64,000 nt of DNA from Luzula sylvatica. Taxonomy: Eukaryota > Streptophyta > Magnoliopsida > Poales > Juncaceae. The notes under the pieces are model-generated. The model saw nothing but the letters and a program-made list of their open reading frames with translations. It made no database searches and was not told the DNA's origin. Numbering within the stretch: the first letter of the stretch is position 1; each line of letters starts with the position of its first letter. Made by a program: the position numbers and the translations under genes. Below, piece by piece: positions 8,700 through 15,838 of the stretch. The stretch is from the NCBI GenBank assembly GCA_946800325.1, contig OX326959.1:37190908-37254907 (forward strand), given 5' to 3'.

Positions 8700-8745
8700 T
8701 GTTGGTTCAAATTTCCTGATAGTTTGATTATTTCAAAACACTGTC
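8666..8745 (+). other. Inverted repeat placing PPT and LTR start in a hairpin loop
   Basis: The left arm (8666-8689) pairs with the right arm (8723-8745), leaving only one unpaired base in 23-24. The 33-nt loop holds most of the polypurine tract and the first bases of the LTR. The right arm belongs to the LTR and the left arm to internal DNA, so the structure exists only at the 3' end of the element RNA. The same structure is at 14800-14879, where one A-to-G change in the arm is tolerated as a G-U pair. Confidence 0.75.
8687..8697 (+). other. Polypurine tract (plus-strand primer)
   Basis: AAAAGGGGGAG ends two bases before the 3' LTR TG. It is the expected RNase H-resistant primer for plus-strand DNA synthesis, and is identical at 14821-14831 before the older LTR. 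Confidence 0.9.
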
Positions 8746-10105
8746 ATTACTAATGTATACATCCAGAAATGTGCAGGATAACATAGGTACGATACGAAGA
8801 TGAAGGAGGATTTGTGAAGGAAGACTTCATTGGACTACATCAAGAATCAGGACATGAAGTCTCAACATAAACAAGAAAAGAAGAACACAAGGAAGGCCAT
8901 TGGAATACATCAAGACTCAAGATGTTGAAGCCTTCCGTGAGTGGGATACGCCACAAATAAACCTTAGGTACAAACCTAGTAGAACTCAAGTAAAATCATA
9001 TTCAAAATAACAAAGAGTTCAGTCAAGCAGGAAGTGCGTTCTGAACGAACTCAAAGTCCGTTCAGAACGGACTTGCTACATATCAAAACTTTAAAGCTTG
9101 ATTAGAACCAAACGTGTCACAGGGATGTGTGCGTTCGAACGAACAATCATGTCCGTTCGAACGGACAATTAGAATCCGTTCACCCACCTTCTGAGTGCGT
9201 TGAACGGACAATCCTTCCTGTGAACGGAAAACGTCACAGGGATGTGTGCGTTCGAACGACCACACATGTGCGTTCGAACGGACAACCTGGAATCCGTTCA
9301 CCCACTTTTCAGTGCGTTGAACGGACTCTTGTTCCTGTGAACGCAAAATGCTATGTATAATTGAGTCCGTTACGCACGGACATTGTCCGTTCGAACGGTC
9401 CCAAAATGTACTTGCACGTTATTTTGAAACGGCTAGTGCAAACAACAAGTGCGTTCTGAACGGACTTTATGCGTTCGAACGCACTTCAAGTTTTCTGAAG
9501 GATTTCTATAGAGAGTATAAATAGAATCCTTCATGGGTCTCTCTCTCCCACCCTTCATTTTCAAACATTTAAAACCTAAAAAGAGAGAAACCCTAAGCTG
9601 TGATTATCTATATCCATTGATAGCTTGAGAAGCCTCTTTAGATCGTTGATCTACTTTCGATATTCTCCACTAATCGTATCCCACTCACGTGACCGATCAC
9701 GTTGTAGCTCGATTAGTGAAAAAGTGTAATAGGCTAGTGCAACAAATTGTAAAGAGCCTAAGCTATAGATCGATAGAAGCGTGTAAATCGATCTAGGCAA
9801 ATCCTTGTAATCGAGTTGAGTTGGAAGTCAATCGAAAGCCAAAAAGAGGCACAAGGCATTCCCGGAGACGCAGGTACTCGCAAATAATTGAGTCGGTCAA
9901 TTAAGCGAGTAAAGGGTGAGTTAAAGCTACAAAGCAACCACCTACCGAACTTCGTAAACAAACATCTTGTGTCAAAGTGTTTGTACGGTATCATCTTTAT
10001 CATCTAAATTATTATTTATTCCGCACCGTAAATTAGGTTTAAATCTAAACTAAGTGTAAGTTAGATTGCCAAATTTACCCCCCTCTAGGTTAGAATTGAA
10101 CAACA
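8700..10105 (+). repeat. 3' LTR of the young element
   Basis: This 1406-bp LTR is collinear with 1994-3399 without gaps and ends CAACA followed by the CATGC target duplication. Differences seen by eye include T/G in GTGCAKGATAAC, C/G in GTCAASCAGG, A/G in GAACRAACTC, A/T in ACGGWCCC, T/C in AAGTGYGTTC, A/G in GAGAARCC, T/G in GTAAAKAGCC, A/G in GAGTTRGAAG and T/C in GACGYAGG. It carries TATAAATA at 9516-9523. Confidence 0.95.
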
Positions 10106-10110
10106 CATGC
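10106..10110. repeat. Target-site duplication, right copy
   Basis: CATGC follows the 3' LTR directly and matches 1989-1993 exactly. Confidence 0.95.
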
Positions 10111-10300
10111 CACCACAAGGCACGTAATATTGTTCGATTTCTTCTTAAGTTTATCGAACCCGGCTTTCTCTAAAGCCAAAGCCTCGAGCCCTGAATGTAC
10201 CATTTCCGTGTCCAACACGTTCCTTTATTACGGTAATTCCGGCCCAAAAGCCATCTATCATATCGATCTCATCGATATATTTGGTGTTGCTTGAAAACAT
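10111..10300 (-). pseudogene. Antisense copia gag tail with broken zinc knuckle
   Basis: On the minus strand an ATG at 10300 opens about 50 codons. After a frameshift the strand then reads a lysine-rich piece (KLKKKSNN) followed by cysteine codons in TGCCTTGTGGTGGCATG. This looks like the start of a CCHC knuckle, and it continues across the young insertion into YRRKF at the left. The knuckle is inferred through one frameshift. The family match is by eye and modest. Confidence 0.45.
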
Positions 10301-10461
10301 GATTCTAAATAGATGATGAAGATTAAGCTCCTAACCGTGCGTACTTAATCTATAAGCTTATATGATGAATATATGAATAGTGTTATTTTATCGAATCGAT
10401 AACCCTCATACCGATATGGGACTCCAAGTCCATAACACTCGAGATCCATATTTCGCAATTC

Positions 10462-10493
10462 TCCCACAAGTGACGAAGGCCTATCGAGTGGGA
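10462..10493. other. Stem-loop 1 (TCCCAC / GTGGGA)
   Basis: TCCCAC at 10462-10467 pairs with GTGGGA at 10488-10493 around a loop containing GTGACGAAGGCCTATCG. An outer pair, GAGATCC (10441-10447) with GGATCTC (10491-10497), overlaps and could form instead. Confidence 0.6.
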
Positions 10494-10689
10494 TCTCGCT
10501 TATTTAGGTAGGATATAATCCAATCGCATCATATGCGACTCTCGAACCTTTTAGAATTTCGGTGATGGATCGTATCACATACAATCCCAGTTCCGTGTGT
10601 GCATTCTAACTATGCCCCGAACTCCAATCGGATTGGCTTGGACGGTTAAGTCATAACCATATCAAACGTATCGTTCAAATGAACTACTC

Positions 10690-10718
10690 ACGTGCATGAC
10701 GAAGGCCTAGAAACACGT
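10690..10718. other. Stem-loop 2 (ACGTG / CACGT)
   Basis: ACGTG at 10690-10694 pairs with CACGT at 10714-10718 around the loop CATGACGAAGGCCTAGAAA. The loop is identical to that of stem-loop 3, while the stem differs. Confidence 0.55.
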
Positions 10719-10759
10719 AAGTGCCCATTTAACGCTTGCCACCCATTAGTACCATCAAC

Positions 10760-10792
10760 ATGTGTGCATGACGAAGGCCTAGAAACACACAT
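10760..10792. other. Stem-loop 3 (ATGTGTG / CACACAT)
   Basis: ATGTGTG at 10760-10766 pairs perfectly with CACACAT at 10786-10792 around the loop CATGACGAAGGCCTAGAAA. With stem-loops 1 and 2 it forms a set with a constant loop and changed but still paired stems. Confidence 0.6.
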
Positions 10793-11019
10793 ATTGTGAT
10801 ACCAATTTCGATGGTTGATGATATGGAAGACATTTCCATGACTTAAATATTATGAGGGATCATGACATTCATGTTTAATAATTCGTGACATAATCATATT
10901 ATATCACTATCACAAGATTTTCAAAATGCATATGATTTATTTAGGGAGACTAATTATTCTAAATAATTAATTATCTAATATGCTAGTATGATTGAATTAA
11001 TTGATTAGAGATAAAGATT

Positions 11020-11790
11020 AAATGTATGTATATCTCATATACACCTTTTCAAACAGAAAACTGCATACACCCTTTCAGTAATCTATCAGAACGAAAATGG
11101 TAAATTTCTCTGACAGAAAATCAACTAACACGAAAGTTGTAGATAATCTTATTATATTTCCAACCCAATTTGGGCCAGCCCAATTGGAGTTCGGACCCGA
11201 AAGTTACGGCCGTTTTACTGACTATATGTCAAACTGTCGCACCCTTTCGGCATTACGTTAGAACGACACTGATTCTTCGCTCAAACGAAATATATTACAA
11301 CATGGAAGTTCTAGATAATCTCATTATATAACTAAACCAATTTGAACCATACAAATCGGAATTTCCTACTGAAAGTTATACCAGTTTTAGTAAAATACGA
11401 ACAAACGAAAAGGTAAGTATATCCAATAGACACCTTTTCAACCAGAAAACTACAGACACCTTTTCAGTATTCTGTCGAAACGAAAATATTAAATTGTTCC
11501 AACCGACTTTGAACGTGAACGAAAGTTCTAGATAATCTTATTATCTAACTAACCCAATTAGATTGGACTCAATTGGAGTTCCTATGCAATATATACGGAC
11601 GTTTTAGTATCTGTATGTCAAACAGTCGCACCCTTTCAGTATTCCACAAAAACGACACTGATAATTCGTTCAAATGAAAACATTTTCTGTATCAAAGTCA
11701 TAGATAATCTCATTATCTAACTACGCCAATTTGATCCAATCAATTTGGAGTTTGCCACTGAAAATTATCTTAGTTTTACTCACTGTTTCG
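11020..11790 (-). repeat. Two ~370-bp leader repeats related to the LTR U3
   Basis: Blocks at about 11020-11405 and 11410-11790 share an ordered set of motifs: TATACACCTTTTCA, a TCTGTCnnnACGAAAAT segment, GAAAGTTGTAGATAATC, AACCCAATTTG, CAATTGGAGTT and TCGCACCCTTTC. The same order occurs in the U3 part of the antisense LTR (about 13846-14210), and a partial copy is at about 12675-12950. Divergence is substantial, so these are old internal repeats. Confidence 0.7.
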
Positions 11791-12045
11791 TATTCTAATT
11801 TTCTGCAGATTTTGCCGTTTCTTCCGTTTTCGCTCGTTTCTGAAACGATAAATCATGAAACCTTTTCACGATCATTCCTAGATACTCTCAATCAAATTTT
11901 GATTGATCTCTAGTGAATTCTACTTGTGATTTTTAACGAAATTGGAATCTCTATATCTATCATCATGCAAACGGGTACGAACTTTGATAACCCGTGCGTA
12001 TATCGAATATACGACTATAATTCGACCCTCGAATCGATGGCGATC

Positions 12046-12057
12046 GCTTTGATACCA
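12046..12057 (-). other. Duplicated antisense primer binding site
   Basis: GCTTTGATACCA on the plus strand is TGGTATCAAAGC on the minus strand, a one-base variant of the initiator-Met primer site. It lies next to the LTR end copy at 12059. It is the left copy of the 1164-bp duplication. Confidence 0.8.
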
Positions 12058-12058
12058 C

Positions 12059-12811
12059 TGTTGGGAATTCACCCGTCCCCGGGCCCGTGCAGCGGATATG
12101 TAGGCCCGGTCCGGTTCCCTAAATCCAAGATCACGCCATGACTTCGAGGGTACGATGCAATAGAAGGATAGACGTTTACCAGCGTGAAATTGATCACGCA
12201 CGACGGGTTGATCGCTCGCATCCTTCTCTTCCTTCAGTGTCACGTTGGTGACTAGCCCGTGCGTCCCATACCACACGTCTCCCACCGTCTTGACACGCGT
12301 CCGGTTGTCTTCATGCGTCCCGTTTCCGATTCGCTCGTTTCCGTCTTCGACAGATTTCGTTTCGCCGAATCGATCACAACCGAAAGAGCCCCAAATGTTG
12401 CTCCTCTACTTGTATCCACCTTGAATCGTAAGACGTCGGTCGCGGGTGCAACTGCCTAGACGAAGCACCGGCGAACTTGCTCGATTGATTGATTCTCTTC
12501 TCCGGAAAAACTGTTTTTCTCGGTTCTCTCTCTTTACACCTTTTCACTAAATAGAAAGATGTCTCTCAATATTTCTGGAATATTCTGAATATTCTGAATT
12601 AATTTACATCTGGATTGACTAGAGAGAGAGAGAGAAACATCCTATTTATATCACATAGGATTAGGATTGGCCAAAAGACATGTATATCCAATATACACTC
12701 TTTCACACAGAAAGTTGCATGAATCTGTCCAGTATTCTGTCCATACGAAATTGGTAAATTTCTCTGACAGAAAATCAACCAACACGAAAGTTGTAGATAA
12801 TCGTATTATAT
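12059..12811 (-). repeat. Partial duplicated LTR (antisense copia)
   Basis: This is a copy of 13223-13975 made by the tandem duplication. It holds the LTR end next to the primer site, R/U5, and the TATA box at 12643-12650 on the minus strand (plus strand TATTTATA), but lacks the outer U3 end. Confidence 0.8.
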
Positions 12812-13209
12812 AAAAACGACACTGATAATTCGTTCAAATGAAAACACTTTCTGTATCAAAGTCATAGATAATCTCATTATCTAACTACGCCAATTTGATC
12901 CAATCAATTTGGAGTTTGCCACTGAAAATTATCTTAGTTTTACTCACTGTTTCGTATTCTAATTTTCTGCAGATTTTGCCGTTTCTTCCGTTTTCGCTCG
13001 TTTCTGAAATGATAAATCATGAAACCTTTTCACGATCATTCCTAGATACTCTCAATCAAATTTTGATTGATCTCTAGTGAATTCTACTTGTGATTTTTAA
13101 CGAAATTGGAATCTCTATATCTATCATCATGCAAACGGGTACGAACTTTGATAACCCGTGCGTATATCGAATATACGACTATAATTCGACCCTCGAATCG
13201 ATGGCGATC

Positions 13210-13221
13210 GCTTTGATACCA
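13210..13221 (-). other. Antisense copia primer binding site
   Basis: The minus strand reads TGGTATCAAAGC one base after the LTR end (...TTCCCAACA). The matching initiator-Met core TGGTATCA and its position define the element as antisense and fix the inner LTR border. Confidence 0.85.
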
Positions 13222-13222
13222 C

Positions 13223-14273
13223 TGTTGGGAATTCACCCGTCCCCGGGCCCGCGTAGCGGATATGTAGGCCCGGTCCGGTTCCCTAAATCCAAGATCACGC
13301 CATGACTTCGAGGGTACGATGCAATAGAAGGATAGACGTTTACCAGCGTGAAATTGATCACGCACGACGGGTTGATCGCTCGCATCCTTCTCTTCCTTCA
13401 GTGTCACGTTGGTGACTAGCCCGTGCGTCCCATACCACACGTCTCCCACCGTCTTGACACGCGTCCGGTTGTCTTCATGCGTCCCGTTTCCGATTCGCTC
13501 GTTTCCATCTTCGACAGATTTCGTTTCGCCGAATCGATCACAACCGAAAGAGCCCCAAATGTTGCTCCTCTACTTGTATCCACCTTGAATCGTAAGACGT
13601 CGGTCACGGGTGCAACTGCCTAGACGAAGCACCGGCGAACTTGCTCGATTGATTGATTCTCTTCTCCGGAAAAACTGTTTTTCTCGGTTCTCTCTCTTTA
13701 CACCTTTTCACTCAATAGAAAGATGTCTCTCAATATTTCTGGAATATTCTGAATATTCTGAATTAATTTACATCTGGATTGACTAGAGAGAGAGAGAGAA
13801 ACATCCTATTTATATCACATAGGATTAGGATTGGCCAAAAGACATGTATATCCAATATACACTCTTTCACACAGAAAGTTGCATGAATCTGTCCAGTATT
13901 CTGTCCATACGAAATTGGTAAATTTCTCTGACAGAAAATCAACCAACACGAAAGTTGTAGATAATCGTATTATCTACACGACCCAATTTGGCATGGCCCA
14001 ATTGGAGTTCGTATGCAAAAGTTATAACTGTTTTACTAACTGTATATCGTACTGTTGCACCCTTTTGGTATTTCATTGAAACGACCCTGATACTTCGTTC
14101 ATATGAAATATATTTCTACATGAAGGTTGTAGATAATCTTATTATCTATCTAACCCAATTTGAACCATTCAAATTGGATTTTCCTACTGAACGATATGAC
14201 CACGAATGTACGCTTACATTCGTTTATCCTTGTGTACACTTTTACGGTTGATCCTGAAACTGTATTTCCTTCA
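13223..14273 (-). repeat. 5' LTR of the antisense copia
   Basis: On the minus strand the LTR begins TGAAGGAAATACAG (14273) and ends GAATTCCCAACA (13223), about 1051 bp with TG...CA ends. The inner end abuts the primer site. The outer end abuts RNase H codons of the sense element, which are interrupted exactly there. The outer border is inferred from the TG and from where the RNase H frame resumes, since the matching target duplication lies outside the window. Confidence 0.75.
13787..13814 (-). promoter_or_regulatory. LTR TATA box and CT-rich start region (antisense)
   Basis: The plus strand TATTTATA at 13807-13814 is TATAAATA on the minus strand. It is followed on that strand by a CT dinucleotide tract (GAGAGAGAG on plus, 13787-13798), a usual plant core-promoter arrangement. 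It is duplicated at 12623-12650. Confidence 0.65.
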
Positions 14274-14275
14274 AC

Positions 14276-14428
14276 CATTTCATTCGGGATCATGTTGAAA
14301 AAGGTGATGTCAGACTCGAATGGATAGATACGCACGATCAAATTGCTGACATTTTCACCAAGCCTTTGCCATTTGCGCCATTCTCCACTCTACGACTAAA
14401 GTTAGGTATGTTATCTCTCAAAACTTAA
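14276..14428 (+). pseudogene. Copia RNase H C-terminal fragment (50 codons)
   Basis: An open frame of 50 codons ends at TAA (14426-14428). It carries the copia RNase H tail: H-F-I-R-D-H-V, then D-Q-I-A-D-I-F-T-K-P-L-P, then L-R-L-K-L-G-M. It has no frameshift, but its upstream part is cut off by the antisense LTR ending at 14273. It shows that the sense-strand family, whose LTR follows at 14834, has autonomous members with a normal copia pol. Confidence 0.85.
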
Positions 14429-14833
14429 ATTCTCGCATAATTGGTACATATCGATGTCATACCACTCAACATGTGCAAACATGATTATCCATATACAAAC
14501 TATATTTTGTGTTGGTTCTAGTAAAATCACTTTTGGACCATTTATTGGTCTCATCACAGAACCAAGTGCGTTCGAACGAACCAAAATGTTCGTTCGGAAC
14601 GCACTCACATCTTTAATCTGCTTGCAAAATGTGTTCTTACGAGCCCATACATTCATAAAATTCATTTATTGAGGGGGAGCTCGTATTTAGGGGGAGCTTT
14701 CCGTGTTCGAAGTCTCATTGGCCCTTTTGATCACTTTCAAAATGGGGGAGAAACGATCGTACGGAAAGTTCTCCATAAAATGCCGAAACTCTCCAAATCG
14801 ACGGTGTTTTGAAATTAATCAAAAGGGGGAGTT
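14429..14833 (+). other. 3' non-coding region of the older element
   Basis: It holds a palindrome pair (centre motifs 14571 and 14593, spacing 22), purine tracts GAGGGGGAG (14671-14679), AGGGGGAG (14689-14696), GGGGGAG (14744-14750) and the polypurine tract (14821-14831). It is homologous to about 8300-8699. No gene is seen. Confidence 0.8.
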
Positions 14834-14879
14834 TGTTGGTTCAAATTTCCTAATAGTTTGATTATTTCAAAACACTGTC
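14800..14879 (+). other. PPT/LTR hairpin of the older element
   Basis: The left arm 14800-14823 pairs with the right arm 14857-14879, with the polypurine tract and LTR start in the loop, as at 8666-8745. The only arm change between elements (A to G in the left arm) keeps pairing as G-U. Confidence 0.7.
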
Positions 14880-15838
14880 ACTACTAACGTATACATCGAG
14901 AAAGTGTGTAGGATAACACAGGTTCGACACGAAGATGATGAAGAACTTCGAAGTCACAAGAAGCACAAGAATAGAAGATTAGAAGGAAGGCTCTTCGAAG
15001 GATAACCCTAAGTTCGTTCACTCACAACTAAGTACGTTGAACGAATTTAAATACTGTAATTGGGCCAAAAACAATGCATGATTGTGTTCGTTCGAACGAA
15101 CACATTGTTCATTCGAACGGACAGTCAAAGTACAATTGCGTTATTTGCAACGGCTAGTTCAAATTATATGTTCGTTCAGAACAAAATAGTGTGCGTTCGA
15201 ACGAACTGGTAATTTTCTGAAGGATTTCTATAGAGAGTATAAATAGAAACCTTCAAGGAGTTTTCTCTCACCCATTAAGATTTTTAGAAATATCACACAT
15301 TCAATACACTTGAGAGAAAACCCTAAAAGCCGAGATAAGCTATATCCATTGATTGATTGGAGAAACCCTTCTAGATCATTGATCTAATTTCGATATCCCT
15401 CCACTAATCGTTTCCCACTCACATGACCGATCACGTTGTAGTTTGATTAGTGAAAAGTGTATTAGGCTAGTGCAAGAAATTTGTAAGAGACCTAGCTATA
15501 GATCGATAGAAAGCGTGTAAATCGATCTAGGCAAAACCTTGTAATCGAGTGAGTTGGAATTCAATCGAAAGCCAAAAAAAGAGGCACAAGGCATTCCCGG
15601 AGAAGTAGGTACTCGCAACTAATTGAATCGGTCAATTAAGCGAGTAAAGGGTGAGTTAAAGCTACTTAGCAACCACCTACCGAACTTCGTTAAAAAACAT
15701 CTTGTGTTCAAGTGTTCACGGTATCATCTATTTCTTTTAAATTATCATTAATTCCGTATAGTAAATTAGGTAATTAGAGAAAGTAATTGTACGGTAGATT
15801 ACCAAATTTACCCCCCTCTAGGTTGTAATTAACCAACA
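14834..15838 (+). repeat. 3' LTR of the older element (about 1005 bp)
   Basis: It starts TGTTGGTTCAAATTTCC and ends AACCAACA. The first about 80 bases, the TATA region (15238-15245) and the last about 500 bases align with the young LTR, while the middle is shorter and lacks the 117-bp duplication. Palindrome pairs are at 15091/15112 and 15175/15196 (spacing 21 each). Confidence 0.88.

Larger units (their letters stand above)
1994..10105 (+). mobile_element. Young non-autonomous Sirevirus-like copia element (gag + ORF2, no pol)
   Basis: This is a complete 8112-bp LTR element with TG...CA termini, two 1406-bp LTRs, an initiator-Met primer site, gag, a second ORF, a polypurine tract and a CATGC target duplication. 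No protease, integrase, RT or RNase H is present anywhere in the internal 5.3 kb, so it must be mobilised by enzymes from another element. Sirevirus affiliation is inferred from the long gag with an extra C-terminal region, repeated palindromes in the LTR, several GGGGGAG tracts before the 3' LTR, and an envelope-like ORF downstream of the pol position. All of these are described for that copia lineage. The LTRs differ by 9 substitutions and no indels by eye (0.6%), so insertion was recent. Confidence 0.93.
10301..11019. other. Non-coding leader with three like-looped stem-loops
   Basis: No coding frame is seen. The loop core GACGAAGGCCTA occurs three times (about 10472, 10699 and 10771), each flanked by complementary arms that differ between copies. 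A further inverted repeat, TATGGGACTCCAAGTCCATA, sits at about 10415-10434. The last part (10870-11019) is AT-rich and otherwise featureless. Confidence 0.6.
11648..13973. repeat. 1164-bp tandem duplication (two copies)
   Basis: 11648-12811 is repeated at 12812-13973 with an offset of 1164 and about 7 substitutions by eye (0.6%). Each copy contains the leader start, the primer site, the LTR end and the LTR TATA box. The junction near 12809-12812 (GTATTAT then AAAAACGAC) joins two places with at most 1-2 bases of shared sequence, so it looks like end joining and not exchange between long repeats. ORFs of 121, 71 and 66 codons inside each copy are LTR or leader by-products. Confidence 0.9.
10111..14273 (-). 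mobile_element. Old antisense Ty1/copia element, gag-side half with 5' LTR
   Basis: This is the upstream half of the copia whose pol lies at 1-1993. On the minus strand from right to left it has an LTR (13223-14273), a primer site, a duplicated LTR/leader block, a long leader with about 370-bp repeats and stem-loops, and a gag tail at the break. The leader from primer site to gag tail is unusually long (about 1.75 kb before the duplication). The N-terminal gag capsid domain is not visible, so deletion or heavy decay is likely. Confidence 0.75.
14274..15838 (+). mobile_element. 3' end of an older Sirevirus-like copia element
   Basis: RNase H tail, 3' non-coding region with a palindrome pair and four purine tracts, polypurine tract and 3' LTR follow in order. 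The 3' non-coding region and LTR ends are homologous to those of the young element, so the two belong to related families, but the LTR here is about 400 bp shorter. The right end abuts satellite. The rest of the element lies left of the window or is lost. Confidence 0.85.

Noticed and set aside
11920..13449. 121-codon minus-strand ORFs (two near-identical copies) as genes
   Set aside because: They span the LTR/primer-site/leader junction of the antisense copia and exist twice only because of the tandem duplication.
14411..14672. 72- and 84-codon ORFs after RNase H
   Set aside because: They overlap the conserved 3' non-coding region and palindromes, on both strands, with no family match.
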